Shown piece by piece: positions 53,975 to 61,327 of a stretch of DNA of 64,000 nt (its first letter is position 1; every line of letters starts with the position of its first letter). The DNA comes from Alistipes sp. (GTDB lineage Bacteria > Bacteroidota > Bacteroidia > Bacteroidales > Rikenellaceae). The notes under the pieces were generated by a model. It made no database searches. It was not told where the DNA came from and was given only the letters and a program-made list of their open reading frames with translations. The translations under genes and the position numbers were made by a program. Location of the stretch: positions 17,862 through 81,861 of the forward strand of contig JAGBXR010000023.1 of the NCBI GenBank assembly GCA_017629145.1. The letters run 5' to 3'.

Positions 53975-54505
53975 ATGCACCGCAGAGTGATATATCTCTT
54001 CCCTACGGAGCTGGAGGCTGCACCTTTCCGAAGGCTATGCCCCAATGCGGAGGTTGTTATATCGGGTGTAGGTATGGCGGCAACATCTGCCGCCATCGCC
54101 TCACTCTATGCTGCCGACAGTGCGTTGTGCGATGCACGTATACTGCTCGCAGGTCTTGCTGGCAGCTATGGCGATTGTTGTGCGAAGGGAGAGGTCGTCG
54201 AGGTGCGCAGCGAGATATGCTCGGAGCTTCCCGAGCGTTTCCGTAGAGCCTATCACAACAGATGCTGCACCACGCTGCGCAGCGTAAGTTCCAATACGGT
54301 GCATTGTGGTTGCGAGAGCCTTGGTGCCGAGATTGAGAATATGGAGGGCGCAGCACTCTTTGCCGCTGCCGAGAGTCTTGGGCTACGTGTTGCCGAGATT
54401 AGAGCTATATCCAACCGCGTGGGCGAGCCATTCGCTGAGTGGCGCGTAGAGGAGGCGTTGGAGGCATTAGCCGAGGTACTATCAAATATAGAAAAGGAGT
54501 TATGA
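53975..54505 (+). CDS. mqnB: Futalosine hydrolase-like nucleoside phosphorylase-fold protein, short form
   Basis: This 176-residue protein has the purine nucleoside phosphorylase-like fold: FPTELEAAPFRRL at the start, VVISGVGMAAT, ILLAGLAGSYGD, then EIENMEGAALFAAAESLGLRVAEIRAISNRVGEP, the family's signature. Futalosine hydrolase splits futalosine (or 6-amino-6-deoxyfutalosine in variants) in the futalosine route to menaquinone. The neighbouring mqnD supports this over 5'-methylthioadenosine nucleosidase. At 176 residues it is shorter than typical members, with a shrunken middle region (residues 75-115). Its stop overlaps the next start (ATGA). Confidence 0.83.
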   Translation: MHRRVIYLFPTELEAAPFRRLCPNAEVVISGVGMAATSAAIASLYAADSALCDARILLAGLAGSYGDCCAKGEVVEVRSEICSELPERFRRAYHNRCCTTLRSVSSNTVHCGCESLGAEIENMEGAALFAAAESLGLRVAEIRAISNRVGEPFAEWRVEEALEALAEVLSNIEKEL

Positions 54506-54687
54506 ACAATACAAGACAGATTCTTTTGTACGTACTGATATTCATTATAATATGTGTATGTGTAGGTACTGTGTGGCACTTCTTCCGTAACGAGATTATT
54601 GTTGGCTTGGGATGGGTGTCGCTCTTTGTTGTTGTATATGGCGTAGGTTGGCTTATGGGTCGCTATGGCCGTAATAAAAAACAGTAG
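54502..54687 (+). CDS. Small two-span membrane protein between mqnB and mqnD
   Basis: This is a 61-residue protein, MNNTRQILLYVLIFIIICVC and on. There are two hydrophobic segments, about residues 7-25 and 32-52, and a basic end (GRYGRNKKQ). The ATG overlaps the mqnB stop (ATGA) with an AAAGGAG sequence just before, and the stop lies one base before the mqnD start. The coupling indicates a translated gene. I do not recognise the family and see no motif. A role linked to menaquinone synthesis at the membrane is possible only by context. Confidence 0.72.
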   Translation: MNNTRQILLYVLIFIIICVCVGTVWHFFRNEIIVGLGWVSLFVVVYGVGWLMGRYGRNKKQ

Positions 54688-54688
54688 T

Positions 54689-55462
54689 ATGTCACGACCT
54701 TTGCGACTATTCATCTCTCCCTGTCCCAACGATACATTTATGTTCGATGCGATTGTCAATCGACGCATCGATCTTGAGGGGTTGGAGTTCGATGTGGAGT
54801 ACCACGATATTGAGCAGCTTAACGAGCAGGCATTTGTGCGTTGTGCCGATGTCTCGAAGTGTAGCACAGCGATACTTCCCGCCATTGGCGATGCCTATGC
54901 ATTGCTCGATAGTGGCTCGGCGTTGGGTCGAGGCAACGGACCTCTATTAGTGCGTCGCAAGGGCGAGACAACACCGCTTAAACATATCGCCATACCTGGC
55001 GAGCATACAACGGCTAATGCGTTGGTTGGCAGATTGTTTCCCGAGATAGAGTGTCGCACACCACGCCTCTTTAGCGAGATTGCCGAGGCTGTCGAGCGCG
55101 GCGAGTTCGATGGCGGTGTACTCATCCACGAGGGCAGGTTTGTATATGCCGAGCGCAACCTGGAGCTTGTCGCTGACTTGGGTCTGGAGTGGGAGCGACG
55201 TATGTCGTTGCCATTGCCGTTGGGCTCTATCGTCGTGGCGCGCGATTTGGGCGAGGAGCTGGCGGTGCGTGTCGATAGGGTATTGCGTCGAAGCATAGAG
55301 TATGCGTTTGCACATCCCGGGGTCTCAAGAGAGTATATAAAGCAGCACGCACGCGAACTCGACGATGGAGTGATATCGAAGCATATTGCGCTGTTTGTCA
55401 ACGACTTCTCGCTGTCGTTAGGCGACGAGGGACGCAGGGCTGTCGAGGCCCTCGTAGGCTAA
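54689..55462 (+). CDS. mqnD: 1,4-dihydroxy-6-naphthoate synthase
   Basis: I start at 54689 (MSRPLRLFISPCPNDTFMF); a longer frame overlaps the preceding small gene. The 257-residue protein matches MqnD. SPCPNDTFMFDAIV is followed by DIEQLNEQAF, ADVSKCSTAILP, GRGNGPLL, the HIAIPGEHTTANAL block and DGGVLIHEGRFVY. MqnD converts cyclic de-hypoxanthine futalosine to 1,4-dihydroxy-6-naphthoate in menaquinone synthesis. It has a periplasmic-binding-protein fold but no signal peptide. mqnA, mqnC and mqnE are not in the window. Confidence 0.93.
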   Translation: MSRPLRLFISPCPNDTFMFDAIVNRRIDLEGLEFDVEYHDIEQLNEQAFVRCADVSKCSTAILPAIGDAYALLDSGSALGRGNGPLLVRRKGETTPLKHIAIPGEHTTANALVGRLFPEIECRTPRLFSEIAEAVERGEFDGGVLIHEGRFVYAERNLELVADLGLEWERRMSLPLPLGSIVVARDLGEELAVRVDRVLRRSIEYAFAHPGVSREYIKQHARELDDGVISKHIALFVNDFSLSLGDEGRRAVEALVG

Positions 55463-55542
55463 TTCTGCACCGAACGGCAGTGTCGCCGATTTTGCGTACG
55501 CAGGAAATAGAGTCTTGTTATTCCAAATCTCACTTTTTTTAC

Positions 55543-55550
55543 TACCTTTG
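55543..55550 (+). promoter_or_regulatory. -7 box for the Ca/Na exchanger gene
   Basis: TACCTTTG lies 25 bases before the start at 55575. Confidence 0.5.
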
Positions 55551-55574
55551 CACAATTATTAAATAATTGTGTAA

Positions 55575-56522
55575 ATGGAGTACGTATATCTTGTATTAAG
55601 CCTTGCGGCAATCATCTTTGGTGCAACATTGCTCACCGATGGCTCGGTAGCATTGGCAGCACGCTTCAAAGTCTCGGAATTTGTGGTGGGTCTCACCATC
55701 GTCGCTGTAGGCACATCGATGCCCGAATTTGTTGTTAGCTTCCTCTCTGCCCTGTCGGGTAGCGGCGAGATGGCTATCGGCAATATTGTTGGCTCGAATA
55801 TCTTTAATGTCTATGCTATATTGGGCGTATGTGCAGTTGTTGCACCTGTGCTCTTCACTCGCTCGAATCTTCGTAGCGATATTCCAGTGTGTATCCTTGC
55901 CTCTGTTGCACTCTTCGGTGTAACCGTCTGCGACAACGTCATTGCGCGTTGGGAGGGTGCTTTATTGCTTCTGTTCTATGTGCTGATGCTTATCTACTCG
56001 ATTCGTCAGGGTAAGGAGCAGGGTGCGGATGTGGCACAGCAGGATGGCGCGGAAGAGGCACAGGGTGCTAAACCTATGCCCTTATGGCGTATTCCAGTAT
56101 GGATATTGGGCGGTCTTGCGCTGCTTATCTACGGCGGTCAGCTCTGTGTCGATAGCGCAACGCAGATTGCACGCAGTCTGGGCGTATCGGAGGCGACTAT
56201 CGCTATCACGCTTGTAGCTGGTGGTACGTCACTCCCCGAGTTGGCTGCAAGCTTGGTGTCGCTTATCAAGGGTCGTGGAGGCTTGGCGTTGGGTAATGTT
56301 CTTGGCTCGAATATCGCAAACATATTGCTTATCCTCGGAACGTGCTCGCTGATTACGCCGCTGTCGATGGGTAACGTAAGTATGTTAGATATCGCAATAG
56401 CAGTATCGGCACCTATCGCGGTGTTTATCGCTGGTTATATCATTGGTGACAAGCGTATTACACGCCCCGAGGGTGTTGCCTTCCTGCTTATCTATGCGGT
56501 TTATGTCTATACGCTAATCTAA
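55575..56522 (+). CDS. Calcium/sodium antiporter family protein
   Basis: This is a 315-residue inner-membrane protein of the CaCA/YrbG family, with two homologous halves of about five segments each. The alpha repeats are GLTIVAVGTSMPEFVVSFLSAL with IGNIVGSNIFN (residues 35-80), and AITLVAGGTSLPELAASLVSLI with LGNVLGSNIANILLILG (residues 212-260). A short charged loop (SIRQGKEQGADVAQQDGAEE) links the halves. It would exchange Na+ or H+ for Ca2+. It is followed eight bases later by the YugP-like gene. Confidence 0.93.
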   Translation: MEYVYLVLSLAAIIFGATLLTDGSVALAARFKVSEFVVGLTIVAVGTSMPEFVVSFLSALSGSGEMAIGNIVGSNIFNVYAILGVCAVVAPVLFTRSNLRSDIPVCILASVALFGVTVCDNVIARWEGALLLLFYVLMLIYSIRQGKEQGADVAQQDGAEEAQGAKPMPLWRIPVWILGGLALLIYGGQLCVDSATQIARSLGVSEATIAITLVAGGTSLPELAASLVSLIKGRGGLALGNVLGSNIANILLILGTCSLITPLSMGNVSMLDIAIAVSAPIAVFIAGYIIGDKRITRPEGVAFLLIYAVYVYTLI

Positions 56523-56530
56523 ACTACGTT

Positions 56531-57280
56531 ATGACAATCCTACAGATCGATTCGGTTGCTGTAGCCTCTTCGGTTGCTATTGCTGGCGAGAGCTCTATGA
56601 CCTTGTCTATAGTGCTTATGGTGCTTATCGCCATCGTTGGTTACTGCGTGCAGTCGCGCCTTAACAGCGTTATGCGCAGATGTTCGCAGATACCATCGCC
56701 CAATGGTATGACCGGTGCAGAGGTGGCGCTTAAGATGCTCCACGCTCACGGCATCTACAACGTGCAGGTTACGCGAGTAAGAGGTCATCTTACCGATCAC
56801 TTCAACCCAGAGACCCTTACAATCAATCTCAGCGACAGCGTCTACTCCGAGCGCACGATTACAGCTATGGCTGTGGCGTGCCACGAGTGTGGCCACGCAG
56901 TGCAGTATGTTACGGGCTACAACGCTCTGCGTCTGCGCTCAAGCCTTGTGCCTGTGGTCAACTTCTCGGCGCGTATCTCCTCGTGGGTGATTATGCTTGG
57001 TCTGGTGTTGCTGGCTACGACCAACAATGCTTCGTTGTGCTGGGTGGGAATATTGCTTGTGTCGCTTGCGGCTATCTTCGCTATTGTCACGCTGCCTGTC
57101 GAGTACAATGCATCGGCACGTGCTCTGGAGTGGCTCGAGCGAAGCAATATGCTCGTAGGTAAGGATTTGGAGGGTGCTCGTGTATCGTTGCGCTGGGCAG
57201 CGCGCACCTATCTCGTAGCGGCGTTGAGTGCTATTGCTACGGTAATATACTATGTCGTGCTTGTCACACGACGCAAATAG
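56531..57280 (+). CDS. YugP-type membrane zinc metallopeptidase
   Basis: This is a 249-residue membrane protein. The zinc-binding motif HECGH (in AVACHECGHAVQYVTGYNALRLRS) lies near residues 118-122. The family pieces GMTGAEVALKMLHAHGI, HFNPETLTINLSDSVYSERTITA and LPVEYNASARALEWLE are present. Hydrophobic segments are near residues 22-40, 150-170, 175-195 and 225-245. The physiological substrate of YugP-like proteins is unknown. It is in a probable unit with the Ca/Na exchanger upstream and the SGNH gene 16 bases downstream. Confidence 0.9.
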   Translation: MTILQIDSVAVASSVAIAGESSMTLSIVLMVLIAIVGYCVQSRLNSVMRRCSQIPSPNGMTGAEVALKMLHAHGIYNVQVTRVRGHLTDHFNPETLTINLSDSVYSERTITAMAVACHECGHAVQYVTGYNALRLRSSLVPVVNFSARISSWVIMLGLVLLATTNNASLCWVGILLVSLAAIFAIVTLPVEYNASARALEWLERSNMLVGKDLEGARVSLRWAARTYLVAALSAIATVIYYVVLVTRRK

Positions 57281-57295
57281 TTCGTAATTTGATAG

Positions 57296-58927
57296 ATGAA
57301 GGATAAGGATTATACCTTTAGGGGCTTCTTGCTGACACTCACCGTGGTGGTGGGTGTGGCTCTGTTGGCCCTTGTGCCACCATTCGAACTCTTCGGTATG
57401 CAGCTCTCGAGGGTCAATATCTTCGACTCGATTCTCGGTGAGGAGCAGGTAGTGGAGTATTCGGCAGATATCGAGCGTCTGGAGCAGGAGCTTGCTACGC
57501 TCGAGCCGCAGGTCGAGGTTGTCGAGGCCGAGGAGGTGGTGACACTCCCCTCGGTGCGCAAGGAGTGGATATACAAGGCCGAGAGCGCCCATTCGCGCCG
57601 TGTGCCACGTAGCTCGGAGGTGCTCCCCGATACGTCGCGTCGTGTGGTGGCTATCGAGGATTTCGATACGCTGGACTTCTCGCGCTTCGACCGCTTTGTC
57701 GATAAGCTGGCCACAGGCGAGGGTGTGCGTGTTGCGTTCCTGGGCGACTCGTTTGTAGAGGGAGATATCCTCACATCGGATCTTCGTGCCGAGCTACAGC
57801 AGATATTTGGTGGTAGGGGTGTAGGCTTTGTAGCCTGTGATATACCGTTTGCTACGGTGCGCCGTACGGTGCGCCGCACATCGTCGGGGTGGTCGGCATA
57901 TAGTGTAATGAAGCCAAAGGCGGCTCCCGAGGAGCTACGCGATAAGTTCTTCGTGTCGGGATATATGGCTCGCGGTAGCGTGGGTGCAACTACACGCTGG
58001 GAGGTTACGGATGCCTTCGAGACACTCGACTCGTTATCGCGTGCGAGGGTGTTGCTCTTCAGTGATAAGGGTAGTAGCGTAGAGGTGGCACTGAATGACT
58101 CGTTGAGCTACGTTGTTGAGCTTGAAGCTGATAACCGTCTGCGCGAGATATATGTCGAGGCACCTGTCGATGAGCTCACTGTCAAGGTTGTTGGTGGCGA
58201 GGTGTTGTGCTATGGTGTGTCGCTTGAGGGTGACAAGGGTGTTATGATCGATAACTTCTCGGTGCGCAGCAACAATGGTCACGCAATATTTGGTACGGGA
58301 GCACATATCAATCGCCAGATGGACGAGTTGTTGGGCTACGACCTTGTTGTGTTGCAGTATGGTCTCAATATTATGCAGGCCGAGCGTCGCAACTATTCGA
58401 AGTATCGTGATCAGTTGCGCGATATGATAGCCTATGCCGAGAGATGCTTTCCGCAGGCGGCAATTCTTGTTCTGGGTGTCAGTGACCGCTGGGTGAAGGA
58501 TGCCGAGGGCGAGGGTTACAAGCCTATCGGTACGGTGGATGCTCTTGCCGAGTACCAGCGTGCTGCGGCAGATAGCTGCGGTGCGGCGTTCTGGAATACG
58601 GCCGAGGCTATGGCCGAGCTGGGCGGTATGCCTATGTTTGTGGAGCGTGGCTGGGCGGCTAACGACTATACACACATCAACTTCCGAGGTGGCCGAGCTG
58701 TGGCCGAGGCATTGGCTGCGGCAATACGTATGCCTGTCTATGAACTCCTTGCCGAGCGCGAGGAGGCAGCACGTCTTGAGGCGGAGCGCAAGGCGCGCGA
58801 AGCGTGGGAGAGGGAGCAGGCTCGTCTGGCACAGATTGAGGCGCAGGTCGAGGCAATGTCGGCAATTATCGACTCGCTTGATATCGATACGTGGAGCAGA
58901 ACTCCACAAAATAACGAGGAGGAGTAA
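57296..58927 (+). CDS. Membrane-anchored SGNH-hydrolase-like protein
   Basis: This is a 543-residue protein with one N-terminal membrane segment (residues 9-27) and a short coiled-coil-like region (about 57-80). The SGNH/GDSL core has FLGDSFVEGDIL near residue 155 (catalytic Ser), LQYGLNIMQ (the Asn block) and NDYTHINFRGG near residue 460 (the Asp-His pair). A long charged coiled coil (about 485-525) ends the protein. The following MBOAT gene overlaps it (TAATG). Such pairs add or move acyl groups on extracytoplasmic polysaccharide or peptidoglycan, the MBOAT carrying the acyl group across and the SGNH protein transferring it. The target is unknown. Confidence 0.83.
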   Translation: MKDKDYTFRGFLLTLTVVVGVALLALVPPFELFGMQLSRVNIFDSILGEEQVVEYSADIERLEQELATLEPQVEVVEAEEVVTLPSVRKEWIYKAESAHSRRVPRSSEVLPDTSRRVVAIEDFDTLDFSRFDRFVDKLATGEGVRVAFLGDSFVEGDILTSDLRAELQQIFGGRGVGFVACDIPFATVRRTVRRTSSGWSAYSVMKPKAAPEELRDKFFVSGYMARGSVGATTRWEVTDAFETLDSLSRARVLLFSDKGSSVEVALNDSLSYVVELEADNRLREIYVEAPVDELTVKVVGGEVLCYGVSLEGDKGVMIDNFSVRSNNGHAIFGTGAHINRQMDELLGYDLVVLQYGLNIMQAERRNYSKYRDQLRDMIAYAERCFPQAAILVLGVSDRWVKDAEGEGYKPIGTVDALAEYQRAAADSCGAAFWNTAEAMAELGGMPMFVERGWAANDYTHINFRGGRAVAEALAAAIRMPVYELLAEREEAARLEAERKAREAWEREQARLAQIEAQVEAMSAIIDSLDIDTWSRTPQNNEEE

Positions 58928-60492
58928 TGGAGCAGCTATGGAACTATATCAGGGGCGTTGTTGCTTCGCTGCCCACTTCCGAGGAGCTTGCCTCGCAGTT
59001 GTCTGCTGCGCTGGAGTATGATGCGCAGTCGCCAATGACACTGGCTGGAGGATTGTTTCTCGTGATGTTCCTCATCTTCGGTGTCGGATATCTTGCCGTT
59101 CGCCGTGTGGCGTGGTTGCGCACCATCTACGTTACGCTCTTCTCGCTCTATTTCTACTACAAACTCTCGGGTGTATATCTGTTGTTGCTCATCGCTGTGG
59201 CATTGAGTGACTATATCATAGGATTGCTCGTTGCGCGCTGTCGCCGCAAGGGTCAGAGTGGCTCGTCGTGGGTGGCTACGAGTGTGGTTATAAACCTTGC
59301 TATCCTATGCTATTTCAAGGCCGGTACGGTGGTTGCCGAGTTGTTGCAGAGCATCTATGAGGGTGGCGTGCTGGATATCGGCGCGGTGGTCATCCCTGCA
59401 GGTGTATCGTTCTTTGTGTTTCAGTCGATAGCCTATGTTGTTGATATCTCGCGCGGTAAGATCGAGCCTCTGCGTCGCTTTATTGACTATCTCTTCCTGT
59501 TGTCGTTCTTCCCGAAGATGTTCCTCGGTCCGTTGGTCAAGGCTTCGGAGTTTATACCTCAAATACAATCGCCTCGCCTTTGTGTCAGTCGCGAGGATAT
59601 GGGACGCGCTGTGATGCTCATCGTGGGCGGTCTCTTCAAGTATGCCGTTATTGCCAAGTCGCTTGGCGTGTTGTTCGTTGCTCCTGCCTTTGCTGGCGAG
59701 ATGGGCGATGGCGGTGGGGTAGCAATTATGGCTATCTTGGGATTCACGCTTCAGATATATTGCGACTTCTCGGGATATTCCGACTTGGCTGTCGGCGTAG
59801 CCCTTATGTTGGGTTTCCGTCTGCCCGACAACTTCAATGCACCCTATAAGTCGGCAACGATTACGGAGTTCTGGCGCAGATGGCACATCTCGCTTTCGAC
59901 GTGGTTGCGCGACTACCTGTATATCAGCCTCGGTGGTAACCGCCGTGGCGCTGTGCGTACATACCTCAACCTTATCATTACGATGCTTCTCGGTGGCTTG
60001 TGGCACGGTGTGGGCATATGCTTCTTGGCGTGGGGCGCGCTTCACGGCGTAGCTTTGGCGCTGCACAAGCTGTGGATGCGTTTTGTGCCGTGGGCCAAGG
60101 CTACGGGCGAGGAGATGCATCTGCTGCTGCGTATGCCTTCGACGCTCTTTACCTTCGTTGTCGTAGCCTTCGGATGGCTGCTCTTCACAGCTAAAGATAT
60201 GGCTATGGTCGAGAGTGTGTTACGCAGCATTGCCTTCAATACCTCGCTGGCGGACTTTGCAAGCATTGCGGATAAGTCGATGACTGCACTTGTGATTATG
60301 GCAGTAGGCTACGTTATGCACTTTCTGCCTCGTAGTGTAAATGCGGCGGTGCAGGGTGTTGTGACGCGCGCTGGTTTCGTGGGTCAGTGGCTGATGGTTG
60401 TTGTGATGATATGGGGCGTTATGCAGTGTGGAGCTATGCTCGAGGCAGTTGCTGCCGAGGGCGCATCGCTGCCAATGTATGCAGCATTCTAA
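58927..60492 (+). CDS. MBOAT-family O-acyltransferase (AlgI/DltB-like)
   Basis: This is a 521-residue membrane protein with about ten to twelve segments. The MBOAT region includes ISLGGNRRGAVRTYLNLIITMLLGGLWHGVGICFLAWGALHGVALALHKLW, with the presumed catalytic His in GGLWHG and the second conserved His in GALHG. IYCDFSGYSDLAVG, FRLPDNFNAPYKSATITEFWRRWHISLSTWLRDYLY and PAGVSFFVFQS are the other typical pieces. These place it with AlgI-like O-acetyltransferases. It overlaps the SGNH gene by one base and precedes the PAP2 gene by six bases. Confidence 0.92.
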   Translation: MEQLWNYIRGVVASLPTSEELASQLSAALEYDAQSPMTLAGGLFLVMFLIFGVGYLAVRRVAWLRTIYVTLFSLYFYYKLSGVYLLLLIAVALSDYIIGLLVARCRRKGQSGSSWVATSVVINLAILCYFKAGTVVAELLQSIYEGGVLDIGAVVIPAGVSFFVFQSIAYVVDISRGKIEPLRRFIDYLFLLSFFPKMFLGPLVKASEFIPQIQSPRLCVSREDMGRAVMLIVGGLFKYAVIAKSLGVLFVAPAFAGEMGDGGGVAIMAILGFTLQIYCDFSGYSDLAVGVALMLGFRLPDNFNAPYKSATITEFWRRWHISLSTWLRDYLYISLGGNRRGAVRTYLNLIITMLLGGLWHGVGICFLAWGALHGVALALHKLWMRFVPWAKATGEEMHLLLRMPSTLFTFVVVAFGWLLFTAKDMAMVESVLRSIAFNTSLADFASIADKSMTALVIMAVGYVMHFLPRSVNAAVQGVVTRAGFVGQWLMVVVMIWGVMQCGAMLEAVAAEGASLPMYAAF

Positions 60493-60498
60493 ATTGTT

Positions 60499-61086
60499 AT
60501 GGCTATGGAGAACAGAGTATGGGACATTGCGCTATTCGAGGCGCTTAACTTCGACGGTGGTACGGTTGTAGACTGGCTTATGTCTGCGATCTCGGGTGTG
60601 GTTATGTGGCTGCCGCTCTATGCCCTAATTATATATATGGTATGGCGTCGCTACCACTGGCGCGGTATTGTGGCTCTGCTTTTGGCCGTCGCGTTGTCTA
60701 TGGGTGTCGCCGATATGATTGCTGGAATCTTTAAGCACACAGGCCCTTTGGCTAACCTATGGGAGTCGTTCCCCGCACGCCCCCGACCAATGTTTACCGA
60801 GGGGCTAAACGCAGTGCACGTGCCATCGTACGATCACGGCCAGTATGGTACGGTCTCGGCACACGCTGCAACCATAATCTCGTTAGCTGTAATCAGCTCG
60901 GTGGTCATTGCGCGCCGCTGGTTTACGCTACTGATGCTCTTCGTGGCGCTCTTGGTGAGCTATTCGCGCATATATCTGGCGTGCCATTTTCCGCAAGATA
61001 TAGTGCTCGGAGCAGTAGTAGGAGTGGTAGCAGCGATGGGTGGAATAGCCCTTTTTGGCTATATTTGTCCAATACGTAGAGAGTAA
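60499..61086 (+). CDS. PAP2-family phosphatase
   Basis: This is a 195-residue membrane protein with about five segments. The phosphatase signature appears as KHTGPLANLWESFPARPRP (motif 1), TVSAHAATIISLA (motif 2, with its His) and SRIYLACHFPQDIVLGAVVG (motif 3, with the catalytic His). These enzymes hydrolyse lipid phosphates such as undecaprenyl diphosphate. As the third gene after SGNH and MBOAT, it may recycle the lipid carrier for the same glycan. A strong terminator follows. Confidence 0.9.
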   Translation: MAMENRVWDIALFEALNFDGGTVVDWLMSAISGVVMWLPLYALIIYMVWRRYHWRGIVALLLAVALSMGVADMIAGIFKHTGPLANLWESFPARPRPMFTEGLNAVHVPSYDHGQYGTVSAHAATIISLAVISSVVIARRWFTLLMLFVALLVSYSRIYLACHFPQDIVLGAVVGVVAAMGGIALFGYICPIRRE

Positions 61087-61108
61087 AAAAGTTGTTCTCA
61101 TACGAAAG

Positions 61109-61140
61109 ATGCGCTACACTATGCTGTGGCGCATTTTTTT
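61109..61140 (+). terminator. Terminator after the PAP2 gene
   Basis: ATGCGCTACA pairs with TGTGGCGCAT around CTATGC, followed by TTTTTTT. Confidence 0.9.
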
Positions 61141-61327
61141 GTCTTCAAGATTGGTGTTTGTGAATAAAGTGTCGAAAAAATAAACCCTCAGAAATTTTTT
61201 TTATCCGACTAAAATCACGAATTTTGTATGCCTGAATTATGCCGTTGATTTGGAAATATGTGGTATATTCAGATAAGTTGCTGATATATAGCGAATAATA
61301 AAGAAAATATAATATAAAAGAGAAACT

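Noticed and set aside
61142-61327. Possible cobalamin riboswitch or NrdR box before nrdJ
   Set aside because: No B12-box-like sequence and no paired NrdR boxes were visible; the leader is plain AT-rich sequence.
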